Shown here one piece after another: positions 44,535-59,865 of a stretch of 64,000 nucleotides of DNA. Every line of letters starts with the position of its first letter. Within the stretch, counting starts at the first letter, position 1. A program made the translations under genes and the position numbers. The DNA comes from Amoebidium appalachense (taxonomy: Eukaryota > Ichthyosporea). The stretch lies in contig CAVNZM010000009.1 of the NCBI GenBank assembly GCA_963693365.1, positions 682,001 through 746,000 on the forward strand, in the 5' to 3' direction. The notes beneath the pieces were generated by a model. That model did no database searches. It was given only the letters and a program-made list of their open reading frames with translations, and had not been told where the DNA came from.

Positions 44535-44970
44535 ACACACTCTACCCATACACCTCATTGCACCCCCGATCCATTCCGTTATATCTCTGAACCCCCATCT
44601 GCCCCATTCCCAGGCCCTCCTTCTCCCTCCCCCCTCCCCTTCGTCTTCAACACAATGCCTTTCCTTCCCTTCCCCCTCCCCTCCCCCCCCCCTCCCCCCC
44701 TCTCCCCCCCCCCCCCCCCCCTCCCCCCCCTCCCCCTCCCCTCCTCCCCCCCCCCCCCTCTCCCCCCTCCCGGCGCCAGCCCTGGGAAGAAGTTCCCGTT
44801 TTTTTGGTTAACCCGGCATCTTTCGCCTAAACCAAAGGGTCTTTACCTTTTCTTCCCTCCCTGCAACTTCAACCCTCTTCCCCCCCCCCCCCCCCCCCTC
44901 CCCATCCCTATTTTTTTTTTTCTGGGGGGGGGGGGGGGGAGGGGGGAGGGGAAAGGAATGTAAGAGCCTT
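43461..44970. other. p62 3' UTR and repeat tract
   Basis: Unique 3' flank to about 43900, with an ATAAATAAA polyadenylation-type signal at about 43831-43840. Then CA/CG-rich 44050-44206 and extensive poly(C) 44310-44765. No gene supported. Confidence 0.55.
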
Positions 44971-44973
44971 CAG

Positions 44974-45051
44974 GTTCAGGTGCAAGGTGGCGGTGATCAC
45001 AAATCATCAACACTACACCCATTCTTGGAGGCACCGCCGTTACGGCAACCG
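44974..45051 (+). CDS. Candidate internal exon, gene unknown
   Basis: A 78-base open stretch bounded by an acceptor (GAGCCTTCAG) and a donor (CCG/GTAATT) encodes VQVQGGGDHKSST and HPFLEAPPLRQP in phase 0. The minus strand is also open, so strand and reality are uncertain. Nothing was recognised by family. Confidence 0.25.
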
Positions 45052-45630
45052 GTAATTCTTTTTCATTGGCGCAGTTGTCTGTTCATGCCCAAAGGCTGCC
45101 GTCCTTCCCTCCCCTCGTCTGATTTTACTCCCCCTCCTTCCCTTCCTCCCTTCCCCCCGCCCCTCCCCCCCCCCCCCTCCCCCCCCAGCCCACTCCGCCC
45201 CCGCCCAACCACCTTCGTATCCCTGTCCCTTTCACCACCTACTTCCCACTTTAGAATATCACCGTTGCATATTTTAGGTATCCCCACTTAGTCTAGCTAC
45301 CCAGGGCCACCTTTCAACAACCTGGTCACTCTTTTTAACTTGTAAGTTTTCATTCTTAGTCAGCTACACAATACCACACTCGCACAGAGACGCGTGGCAT
45401 ATGCACGGTCACACATGGACACATACATGCACATGCAAGCACACACACACACACAAAACAGCAGCTACACATTAACAGCACAGTTACACACAAAAAGAAC
45501 AAGCACACATGCACACACACACGAAAGATACAAACACAAACACACACTGTCAGAGATGGCACACCTACACATACAAAATGCATCACTCGATGACACAGCC
45601 GCTTTTTTTTGTGGTGCGTGTGCCTATGTG

Positions 45631-49090
<3,460 letters not shown>

Positions 49091-50285
49091 TATGATTACA
49101 GTATTACAGTATTGATGCGGTCAGCGGGAGCTCAATGACTCATACACCACCACCTATCTAAATAATACGTATGTGCACATGCCGTACACGCCCATTGAAT
49201 ATAATAATCTACATGCTAAATGGGTGCCAGGGATGGTCCTCTCGCATATGTATACTCAAGCCACGTCAAGAGCCCAAAAGGTGTATTTTTCTGTGGTCAA
49301 AAACGTGCACATTGTCGTTGTGGCTGTTGTGTGTACACTTACAGCCGCGTAACGATTGGCCGTTGGAAGTCAATCGGAATTCTCGAGAGCTGTCCATATA
49401 TGGTTAGGTAGATCTTAGGCTGTTAAGAGATGTAAGATCGCCCAATTACAGCGAGGCTCAAAATTACTGGCTCATAACCCAGATCTCCCTTGATCAGTGC
49501 ACAAGGTCCGGTCGTTCCGGAGGAAACACAGTAGGATTGTAGTAGGAAATAAATATATTTGCATATATTCACTCATGCTGACTGACTGCAGTTATAAATG
49601 CTATTGACCCTGTTGTTTTGCTCTTGTGAAGCATTATAATTTGCCTCAGTAGCGCTTCACCAAGCTCGAGTTTGAGAGCACAGAGCAACGGTACACGTGC
49701 ATGTCTTGATTTCAGAACTGATCGATGATCAGATGAAACGCAGCATCATTGCGTTCTACCGAAAAAAACAAACTTCCAGCAAAAGAAAGAAAAAAAACAG
49801 AAGCCACCGAATATGCTAGAAACTATGCGTGGGCGAGTGGCTTACTCCTTTCAGGGCAATGTTTTGGTTGCGGCTACACTGTGACACAAGTCACACAACG
49901 TACACCCTTGATTACTTGAACCTGCTAGCCTGAGCCAGAGTCTGCCAGTCTGCTTGCAGGAAAACTAGCGAACCTGATTGGTGAACTCGTCATGCATAGA
50001 ATCCCCCAATACTTCATAGGAATTTGAGACCCTGTAGGTTGTGTTTCCACATGTAATCTAATAAACTATGAGCTATAAAAATTGGGGCATCAACAATACC
50101 AAATCCTTCACAGACTAATTACTGCATGGCTCAAAACTGCATTCATTAAGCTGGAAAAGTGTACATGCTTGGTTACGCACGTACGAATCGTCCTCATGAA
50201 AGTGTAGGGGGAGCCATACATAGAGCACCGCATTCCTTGCATCAGATTGCATCCAATCATGCGCCGAGTGGCTCAAAATCCGGAT
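49091..50285. other. Unique upstream region of the transporter gene, no gene seen
   Basis: About 1.2 kb of complex, microsatellite-free sequence. Frames are broken by stops, with no splice-supported ORF. Confidence 0.45.
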
Positions 50286-50292
50286 TATAAAT
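50286..50292 (+). promoter_or_regulatory. TATA box of the transporter gene
   Basis: TATAAAT 72 bases upstream of the ATG, with TCCAATCATGC at about 50250 as a CCAAT element. A leader rich in CA (TCACACACAAACACCAAAC) directly precedes the start. Confidence 0.6.
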
Positions 50293-50363
50293 TAACCTCA
50301 CTCGGTTCAGTTTGAAACAACAGCAATCAAGTTGTTTGTTTCCTTCACACACAAACACCAAAC

Positions 50364-51761
50364 ATGAATTCCTCTTCTTACGACGCAAAGCCGGACGGCA
50401 AAGGCTTTAACGATGCCGCCATCGAGTCAGCCTACGGCGAGACGAGCTCCCTACCCGAACGCGAGCTCCCCATGTGGAAACTGGTGGTTGCGGCACTTCC
50501 CTGGGTGGGGATCCAGTCCATCTGGCAGACAGAGTTTGGCCTTATCACCCCAATAATGGAGGGCCTAGGTCTGTCTTCTTTCTGGGCAACAAACATTTGG
50601 ATATTCGGCCCCATTACCGGCTTTATCACAGCCCCCATCGTCGGCGCCTTCTCTGATAGCTGCCGCTCCCGTTTTGGCCGTCGTCGCCCCTTCCTAGTTG
50701 GCGGGTTGTTGACTCTCGTCACCATTTCGATGCTGTTTGCTGGTGCACGCCACATCTTCCCCTCGGGAGCAGTTCTCCCCATCTCCTTCATCCTTGCTGT
50801 GCTTATTGACGTCACCATCAACATTATCCAAACACCCCTCCGCGCACTTGTCTCCGACGTTGCGCCCAAGTCACAGCAAGCAACAGGGCAGCTTTTGTCT
50901 TCGTTTTTCCAGGGGTGCGGTGGTCTGCTGGGCTACGGACTAATGAAAGTGATGTACCACAACGAGGACGACCTTCTCAAACTGTTTGGAACTGTTATGG
51001 CAATCAACGTGTTCTTCATCCTTCTCACCTGCTTCATCGTTAAAGAAGCCATTAACAACTCCGCGCAAATGTCATCGCTCAGCGAGCCTTTCGTGACCGT
51101 CTTTAAAGCCATCCGTCACATGGACATGCGTCTTGGTGTTGTTGCCGCCGTTCAGTTCTTCTCGTGGGCGGCATTGTTTGCATGGTGGCCTACTGGTTCC
51201 ACTTGGTTCGGTATCAACGTGTTTGGTGGATGCAACGGGCCGCAGTGCACACCGGAGGGACAAGCGCTTTTTAACGATGCTATGGGCCACTATTCCATGT
51301 CGGGTGTCTATGCAAACGTACTTCAGATTGTCTACTCAATGGCCCTTGCTTCCCTCGTCACCTTTGGTATTCTTCAGCGCACACGCTTCATCTACGCCGG
51401 GTCTCTTGCCGTGGGAGCAGTGATCATGCTTCTGTCCAAGTTTGGCCCACAGACTCTAGGCATGGCCTATGCAGTTGCTATTCTTATCAGTGTTCCCATC
51501 TCTGCAATTAATGCATTCCCCTTTGCTATTGTGGGTAAATACAGTCAGGAGGACGAGGGTAACCTGGCCGTGGGCGTGCAGATGGGAATTCTTAATTTGT
51601 TTATCTGCACACCGCAGCTTATTGTGACGTTTATCATTGCAGGAATGCGCGAGGGTTTGGGCCAGGAGGGTCTGCCGTGGGCTCTGGTTATGGCGGGTGG
51701 TTGTTTTGCCGTGGCTGGTGCGATTGCATTGATGATTAGAGAGGTGGTGGCTAAAAATTAA
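50364..51761 (+). CDS. GPH/SLC45-type sugar-proton symporter, 12 TM
   Basis: Intronless 465-aa major-facilitator protein. The loop between TM2 and TM3 carries RFGRRRPF (residues 103-110), the signature of plant sucrose transporters and SLC45 proteins, and TM1 has the related WQTEFGLITPIMEGLG. Hydrophobic segments give 12 helices: roughly 38-58, 73-97, 108-127, 136-158, 176-196, 206-225, then six more after the loop at about 230-250. The central loop is short, and a Cys pair in the external loop (FGGCNGPQCTPEG) may form a disulphide. Predicted role: proton-coupled uptake of a disaccharide or monosaccharide at the plasma or an endomembrane. Length is near the lower end for the family. A polyadenylation signal AATAAA lies at about 52057. 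The surrounding sequence is free of repeats from 49 to 52.2 kb. Confidence 0.88.
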   Translation: MNSSSYDAKPDGKGFNDAAIESAYGETSSLPERELPMWKLVVAALPWVGIQSIWQTEFGLITPIMEGLGLSSFWATNIWIFGPITGFITAPIVGAFSDSCRSRFGRRRPFLVGGLLTLVTISMLFAGARHIFPSGAVLPISFILAVLIDVTINIIQTPLRALVSDVAPKSQQATGQLLSSFFQGCGGLLGYGLMKVMYHNEDDLLKLFGTVMAINVFFILLTCFIVKEAINNSAQMSSLSEPFVTVFKAIRHMDMRLGVVAAVQFFSWAALFAWWPTGSTWFGINVFGGCNGPQCTPEGQALFNDAMGHYSMSGVYANVLQIVYSMALASLVTFGILQRTRFIYAGSLAVGAVIMLLSKFGPQTLGMAYAVAILISVPISAINAFPFAIVGKYSQEDEGNLAVGVQMGILNLFICTPQLIVTFIIAGMREGLGQEGLPWALVMAGGCFAVAGAIALMIREVVAKN

Positions 51762-52120
51762 AGTACGGTTTGAATGGGTTAAACTAACTGTGCTACTCAG
51801 CATGATGCATGTTTTAAAGGTAACGTGATTTTTTTAATGAATCTGTTCTAACTTGTACGTTCTATTTTATTAAGTTTTGCGGTTGTGCATGCCCTAGCCA
51901 TCTGTGATGGCCACTCAGTAGCATAGGTAGGTCCACTTGTTAGAGTCCAAACGATAGACTTCAATATTCCATATGTGGATAGCTATAGTGTATTAGTATT
52001 TATTTTCATAGAGTGGCTGATAAAGCCAGTCTTGATAAGTCACTGTCTAGCACTGAAATAAAAGAAAGTCACGGACTACAAACACACAAGTGCACCACAA
52101 GAAGTTTGACCAGTGTTACC

Positions 52121-52191
52121 TCAAATTCCTTGCTAAGTATATTGCCGAAGTCAGATTGGATGGTGTGATGGTGCATAGACTCCAGTAGTGA
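52121..52191 (-). CDS. Candidate internal exon, gene unknown
   Basis: Read on the minus strand, a good acceptor (TATGTGTTTCAG) and donor (TTTGAG/GTAACA) bracket 71 bases that encode SLLESMHHHTIQSDF then GNILSKEFE. A possible neighbour is an upstream exon near 52870-52795 (minus), but the link is not proven. Low confidence: a second frame is also open. Confidence 0.3.
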
Positions 52192-52889
52192 AACTGAAAC
52201 ACATAATGAGGCGAAAAGGCCAAAAAACAAAAACACATGCACTTATAACCTACCCTCACCCCTCTCCCCCTCCACCCTGTCTGTCCTCGTCCAGCCCCCT
52301 CCCCCTGTCCCCCTCTCCCCCCCCCCCCCTCCCCCCCCCCCCCCCCCGCCCCCACACACAACCCACACCAGGAGAAGAAACCCTTTAAGAAAGAAAAAAG
52401 GAAGGAAAAGAGACAGAGAGAGGGAGAGAGACTGAGAGAAAGAGGGGGGAGGGGGGAGGAGAAGAGGGAGAGAGAAGGAGAGAGACACTCAGAAAGAGAG
52501 GGAGAGAGAGAGAGATAGAGAGAGAGAGAAGAAAGAGGGGAGAGAGGGGGGGAGGGGGGGGGGGGAGAGGGAGCCGGGAAAAGGCAAAATGAAAATGTCG
52601 AAAGTCAATAAAGAAGAATAGCACAGTGCACACATCAAGGCAAAGACTTGGAATTCTTGGATCTGAAACGGGAGGAAGGGGCGGGGCGAAGGAGGGGGGG
52701 GGGGGGGGGGGGGGGGGGAGGAAGGAGGGAGATAGTAGAGTTTCGGGCATACATATACCCCCTCACACCCACGTCATTTCACTCCACAATGTCAATAAAG
52801 ATTTTTCTCATTGCGAGCGTACACGCAAGAGTTTGTTAATGCATTCCTCTCCAAAGAGTTTATGTCCTTGCCGTCTGGCTTCACTGAAG

Positions 52890-53206
<317 letters not shown>

Positions 53207-54235
53207 TGACAAAAACACAGGTCGAGCACGGCGTCATAATAGGGTATGAAAAGATTGGGGGAACATTGGGGGGGGGGGGGGGGGGGGGGGAGGGGGGGGA
53301 AGGGGGGAGGGATGTAGAGCCCGTGCGTGTGCATGTGTGTTGTGTGTGTGTGTTTATATATGTGTTGGTATGTGAACGGGGAGAGGGCCCCAGGGTGGGG
53401 GGACACCGGAAGGGTGTTACACAACGGAAGCCTCTAGGTATAGGGGGATCACTAGTCACATAGCTGCCCCCCTTAACTTGACGCCCCCTTTATGTCGCTT
53501 GGAGATCATCGGTATCGTTTCCCCCTAATTTTATGTAATCGAATCCTGTTTTGTCTAATGCTTTGTCTAATCAGGTGCAAGGGGACTTCTGTCGTATGGA
53601 AGATATTCAATGATTTGATAGAGGGTTGAATTCTTGGCATTTTGATTGGCTGCCAGATGACCCCAACTCATTCTAATTGGTTGGTGGGCTAGCAGGGCAT
53701 GGGTGCTAACAATAGTTACTAATATAAGTTTCACTGTGTGCAGGAAACACACAACTGTCTTCAACGATAGTTGTGTTCGATTCACCCACAGCCCTCTGGG
53801 GATGTCAGCCGTCACGGTCCCCACAGAACACCTTCCCCCCCCCTCCCCCCCCCTATCCCCCCCCCCCCCCCCCCCCTTCCCCCCTCCCCCTATCCAGAAC
53901 CCCCCTCCCCTCACGGGGAGACTGTTTAATTCTGCTTGTTTGGACATTTGACGTGGCTGTGTGCACTTAGGGGTGTCCCCATCCCCCCCCCCCCCCCCCC
54001 TCCTTCTCCACCCCCCTCCCCCCAAGCCCCAAGCCCCAACCCCACCGTACCCTCACACCCACCCACCCACACGGAGGAGTGGGGCACTCCAGATCTATCC
54101 TGATCTGTATAATTAAAAGCTGATCTTCTAAATCACTAATGGTTTCGTAAATAAATGCTAATGGTCCTGCAATATCTTGTTTCTTGAAATGCCTGTTTAT
54201 GTCTGGTTTGTTTACTAAGTTTTAAGGGCCCAAAA

Positions 54236-54290
54236 TTCTATTAAAGTCATTATGAAACAGATGTTAAAGTCATTATGAAACAGATGTTGC
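54236..54290. repeat. Two-copy 24-bp direct repeat
   Basis: TTAAAGTCATTATGAAACAG followed by ATG occurs twice in tandem in otherwise unique sequence. Confidence 0.8.
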
Positions 54291-54484
54291 TCGGATGCTA
54301 AGTGGTGTTTGTGTGCTTCTGTATGTTCGTATCCGGGACTAAATTGGTTTATTGGACATTTGCAGGGAGAAAAGGGGGGGGGGGGGGGGGGGGGGGGGGG
54401 GAGGGAGGGGGACAGCCACTGAATGGGTGGCTATGTGGGCGGGTGGATGGATGAATAGGCCGGGGTGGGTGGGTGGGTGGGTTG

Positions 54485-54517
<33 letters not shown>

Positions 54518-54820
54518 GGGGTAGAAGGGTGGGATGGGTTGATGGAGTGGGTTCGCGCACACGCGCACGAGCACACACCCACACGCGCGGCGCGCGTGCG
54601 CACGCGCACACACACACACACATGCACACATGTACACATGTACACATGCACCGACACACAATGTGATACGTGTACGCACACGTTTTATTTTTATTCAGGC
54701 ACACACGCATACACAAAAGCCTACAACACGTGCCCCCTCCCCGCCCCTCCCCCTCCCCTCCCCCCCCCCCCCCCTCCCCCCCCAACTTGAAACACACACA
54801 CACAACAACCTGCACACTCG

Positions 54821-54956
<136 letters not shown>

Positions 54957-54979
54957 TATCAAAATTTCCCCACATACAG

Positions 54980-55316
54980 GTGCAGTTACCGCCAACACCA
55001 ACCAAGGACAACTCAAAATCGACGGTAAACTCTTAGGTGCCCCGCCATGCTTTTAGCTACGGAATGTGCCCAATTTATCGCCGCAAACCGACCATGCGAA
55101 GTACATTTTGCATACAAAGTATCCGAAATCGACGGATCGTTGGTAGCAGATGACCCTACAGATGTGGGTGGGGGAACACGTTTGGCGGGAAAGTGAGCAA
55201 CGCGGGCCAGCCAGTGCCTGCTTCGTTTGTGATGGATAACCAGTGCTCGGTGCACGGGTGGTTGGTGTTCCCGCGAGAAATGATGCATCAAGGTGATTGG
55301 ATCTTTTCGGCGACCA
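54980..55316 (+). pseudogene. Unrecognised coding segment with two single-base frame breaks
   Basis: After a CA-rich acceptor at 54979, three plus-strand frames in succession read like one protein: TANTNQGQLKIDGKLLGAP, then LLATECAQFIAANRPCEVHF and SEIDGSLVADDPTDVGGG, then NTFGGKVSNAGQPVPASF and WLVFPREMMHQGDWIFSATS and a stop. The changes fall near CCCCGCC (about 55041) and GGGTGGGGG (about 55167), and each is explained by one missing base. It is either a decayed gene or consensus errors in homopolymers. Possible further exons with plausible splicing lie at about 55781-55855 and 55927-56002 (TVSLRVRLTAPEAERYVAAI then a stop). No family recognised. Confidence 0.35.
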
Positions 55317-55889
55317 GTTAGAAAGGTTAAAACTGGTTGTGTTTGTGCATAGGGCCGGGGGGAGCGGAGTGGGGGGGGGGGGGGGGGGGGGGGGGGTTAC
55401 GTTTTTCCTTCTTTTGTGGGTGTGCCGGTGTGACGGTATTCACAGATGCTACGGCACGTGTTGTTTGTGTATGTGTGTGTGGATGGACAGAGGGGTGGGG
55501 GGATGGGGGGTCGCGGGTGGGTTGGAAGGAGGGGGTGGGGAGGGGGGGGGGGGGGGGAGGAGGGAAGGGAAGGGGAGAGGGGGGGGGGGGGGGGGGGTCG
55601 TAAAATAGTGCTCTGTCCCATCTTACTCAAGCCCCAGGCTCAATCGTAATGGTAAAGAATAATGTTGCTATAAAACCGTGAACAACTGCACGCTTGAAAA
55701 TCATTGGGTTAATGCTTACCTGATGCTCTTAAACGTGCACATCTCTAACATTCATGACCGGAGCAAAGTTTTATTCCTATTGTGCTACACACACCATTGG
55801 GTCCAACTTGTATTCCTACGGCAGTGTTTAATCTTGAGTGGGGAGCCGGGGAGAAAGGTAGGGGGAAGGGGGGAGGGGGGGAGGGGGGG

Positions 55890-55929
<40 letters not shown>

Positions 55930-56202
55930 GCTGCACTGTAAGCCTACGAGTTAGATTAACTGCCCCGGAAGCAGAACGTTATGTTGCTGCAATAACACCT
56001 TAATGGTATGTAATTCTCCTATTGACTTCTTAGTAGAAAATACGTGGTACATCGTAATAATGTGTTACAGCATACAATTTGATATTGTGCTCAAATATAA
56101 TGAAAAAGTTATAGACGTAGTGTTCTATGTATCCTGTTAATTCCAGTCAAAATAAAAGGATTCTATTGGGTCCAAACCCACTTGTTGTCTGTAATGTGCA
56201 CT

Positions 56203-56356
56203 AGATGCCGGGGCCCTCTGCGAGGATGGGCTCTGCTTATGACGCATACTGTGCGCATTGCTGATGTTGCATACTTCAATGTTTGCATTTGCATGTGTCC
56301 GCACCATGCTTCTCGTCGTGTATGCGTACTTCGCGCCGTCTTCCGCATTCAACCCC
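56203..56356 (+). repeat. SINE-like repeat, 5'-truncated copy
   Basis: GGGCCCTCTGCGAGGATGGG through GACGCATACTGTGCGCAT and GCACCATGCTTCTCGTCGTG to TTCCGCATTCAAC, then C-rich sequence. It corresponds to the 3' half of the family. Confidence 0.75.
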
Positions 56357-56479
56357 TCCCCCTCCCTCCCCTCCCCCCCCCCCCCCCCCTCCCCCTTTCC
56401 TCTCCCTCCCTCCCCCTCCCCCCCCCGCGCCCCCCCCCCCCCCCCCAAACCCCAACCCCAACCCCTCCTAACACCAATA

Positions 56480-56653
<174 letters not shown>

Positions 56654-56679
56654 CCAACCACCGCGAACCATCCCCATCC

Positions 56680-56718
<39 letters not shown>

Positions 56719-57064
56719 ACACACACACACAAAAAAAAAAAAAAAAAGGAAAAGAAAAAGAAAACGAAAAAAAAGAAGAAGAAAGAAACCGCCCGCGGGG
56801 CCGCATGGCAATCCTTGTTTTCAAAAGCTTATTTTTATCTTTTTTCTTTTGTCTTTTCTTTTCTTTTCTTTTTTTCCCCCCTTTTTTCTGGGGGGGGCGG
56901 GGTTTGTGTGTCACGGGGGTGTGTGTATGTGCTTGGAGGGATTGAAGTTGGGGCTGGGTGGTTGGGTTTGAAATGGGAGTGGATGGGTGGGTGGGTGGGG
57001 GTGGGGAAGGGGGGGGGGGGGGGGGGGGGGGGGGTCATGATGCAGATCCGATGGCACTGGTCTG

Positions 57065-57160
57065 GCATGCTTTTAGCAGATTGATTCTGCTTTTAGCAGA
57101 TTGATTCTGCTTTTGCAAAATAATTCTGCTTTTAGCAGATTGATTCTGCTTTTGGCATTG
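57065..57160. repeat. Imperfect 22-bp tandem repeat
   Basis: TTCTGCTTTTAGCAGATTGA is repeated about four times. Each unit contains a small inverted repeat (CTGCTTTTAGCAG). Confidence 0.85.
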
Positions 57161-57169
57161 GACCGTCAC

Positions 57170-57602
57170 ATGTACTGCGGGGGTTAACTTTACATGATTA
57201 AGGTAGCTGGGGCCATGGATATTAAGCAATCGTCTCTCCTACCCCTCTCTCTCCCATTTCCCTCCTGCTATCTCTTTTAATCTCTGCCCCTCCCAAAGGG
57301 TTCTGTCTCTCTTGCTCTGCTGCCATAGGGCCAAAAGATGACAACACCGGGACCGGGGCAGAAATCGGACAAAACGAAATCCAATGAACCGATTGGATCT
57401 GCAATCTTTGATTTTATCCGCAATTCCACGTGAGCCATTTGATTTTATCCGCAATTCCACTTTAAAACAGTCCTCCCCCCCCTTTTTTTTGAATTATCAC
57501 TATTTGGTCAGATGCGCTACCCAACCAGAGTGGCCCCCACGTGCACCACTATCTCTTTCTCCTGCCTAATTCTGGATATCCAGAATTAGGATTCAATGTT
57601 AC

Positions 57603-57648
<46 letters not shown>

Positions 57649-57780
57649 ATGAAAAAAAAAGAAAGAAAGAAAGAAAAAAAAAAAGAAAAAAGCTTGCTCC
57701 CGATCCGCCACAACACCTCTCCATCATAGAGCCGTTTTTTTTTTGTTTTTTTCCCTCTTTTTTTTGTGGCGGTGGTGGGG

Positions 57781-57815
<35 letters not shown>

Positions 57816-57970
57816 CTTCTCCTATCAAACCAACATCGGCATCAGGTTGCATTTATATTTGTACACGAGTGCGCGCACACAGGCAGCACACACGCATGCA
57901 CACAACAGGACACACACACAGACAGACACACACACACGCGCGCGCGCGCGCGCACACACACACACACTTT

Positions 57971-58032
<62 letters not shown>

Positions 58033-59070
58033 GCTGACCAATCGCTTCTAATCACGAGCACGATACACACACTAAGTACCCCTCAACTAACCACCACTTG
58101 CACCCCACACACCCAATGCCCCCCTCCCCCCCCTCCCCCCCCCCCCCCCCCCCCCGCCCCTACCTGCCTTCCATCCCCCCCCATTCCCCCCCCCCCCCCC
58201 CCCCCCCTCCACCGCCACCACCAACTCCACCCCACTTGCCCCCCTTCCCATAACTGCCTTCACCTTCCCAACCTCCCCCCCCCCCCCCCTCCCCCCCCCC
58301 CCCCCCCCCCCCCGCCGCATACCCATAGTCAGATTGCAAGAATTTTATTCTGTTTGACACCCCTTTGTATCTTTGTGGTGCTTGCTACCTGATTTTAGGA
58401 ACATCGGTTATCGTTAAATTTGCCGGGTTAGTTTAAGGATCTGGTCCCGCTATGCACAAAACGAACCGCAACTTATGATAAATGTATGATATGAATAAAA
58501 GAATAACGTCCAACGATCTTGTGACCCATAGTTAGCAAAATAGCTCAAGATAAACGGTGTAGGGCAAACAGAAAATTAAGGGGGAAAAAGAAAAAGAAAA
58601 AGAAAAAAAAACGTGGCAAGACAAGCCGTAACTTTCACTATATTTCTTATGTTAAAACCTATAAAGAAACAATTAATCTCAGTTTCCGCGCCTTTCTCAA
58701 CCTGCAAGAGCCCAAAGGCACACGGTGTTCTCGCCCTATATGTGCCTTACCAACATTATTCCGTGGAGCCGCAGTACTAGCCTAAAGTTAGATTCGTCTT
58801 TAATGTGTTTCCTTTAACTAGAAGCCGTTGCTATTTTTACCGCTTAGCCACCTTTCTAATTATGTTATTTCCTAATAAAGCTATTTCTGTAATTTAAGAA
58901 AGTCACACTATCTGTCGAAAACGATGGCCCCATCGGTTAATCATCCCGTTTCTTTCTCTATGCCAATGACAGTGTCTTCCCGTGCTTGAAACCAAGTTTA
59001 GCATTATATGCTGATAATCGAAGGTAAGAAAATCCCAACAGAAAACCCGGTGTTTTTGTATTCCTCAAGT
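57170..59070. other. Downstream of the aquaporin gene, no gene seen
   Basis: Includes a direct duplication of TTGATTTTATCCGCAATTCC at about 57410-57462, C/A/G homopolymers 57605-57815, CA/CG repeats 57890-58032, C-tracts 58125-58315, then about 700 bases of unique AT-richer sequence that probably includes the aquaporin 3' UTR. Confidence 0.5.
57565..57590. other. Perfect 26-bp palindrome
   Basis: CCTAATTCTGGAT followed immediately by its exact reverse complement ATCCAGAATTAGG. It lies between complex sequence and a C-tract, 3' of the aquaporin gene. No gene association is evident. Confidence 0.85.
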
Positions 59071-59246
59071 TTACACATCGAGACTCTCAATGTGCTGGGA
59101 CCGTATTTCCTTAGCCTTTATACGGGAATCCATCACGGGCCCAGCCGGCGTATCTGGATTGATGGTGGCAGGGGCAAGGAGCCTCTTTGGGATTTGATGG
59201 AGGGAGGCCCCCAAAACACCACCAATAATTGGGCCTAGCCAGAAGA

Positions 59247-59328
<82 letters not shown>

Positions 59329-59827
59329 CGCACATGCGGCGGGGCGGGGGGGGGGGGGGGGGGGGAAGATGAAGGGGGAGGGGAGGGAAGGGGGTGTGTG
59401 TGAGTGTGTGAGTGTGTGTGTAGTTGTGTGTGTGTACATGTATGTGTGTGTGTGTGTGTGTGTGCGTGCGTGTCCGGCGCACTCATGTACTTGTATATGC
59501 GACCCTTCTTGCTTTTTTTGCGCGTGTATACAATTATGGGTTGCACGTGTCTGTATGTGCGCATCTGCGGGCACGGGTGTTTGTGTTTGTGTGTGTGTAT
59601 GTGCACGCGTAAGTGTGCATGTGGGTAAGTGTGTTCTCTAATGTGTGTGTATTTGTGCGTGCGCGTGTTTGTGCACGCAAGTGGCACATCACCATGTGTG
59701 TATGAAACCGGACGAGTTTTTATGTATGCACATACATCATGTCGCACACATCATGGGAAAGAATGTGTGCCGTGATTCATTGTGTGGGAAATGACTTCGA
59801 GTGCAAGTGCGAGGGAGATGCATGCTC

Positions 59828-59865
<38 letters not shown>

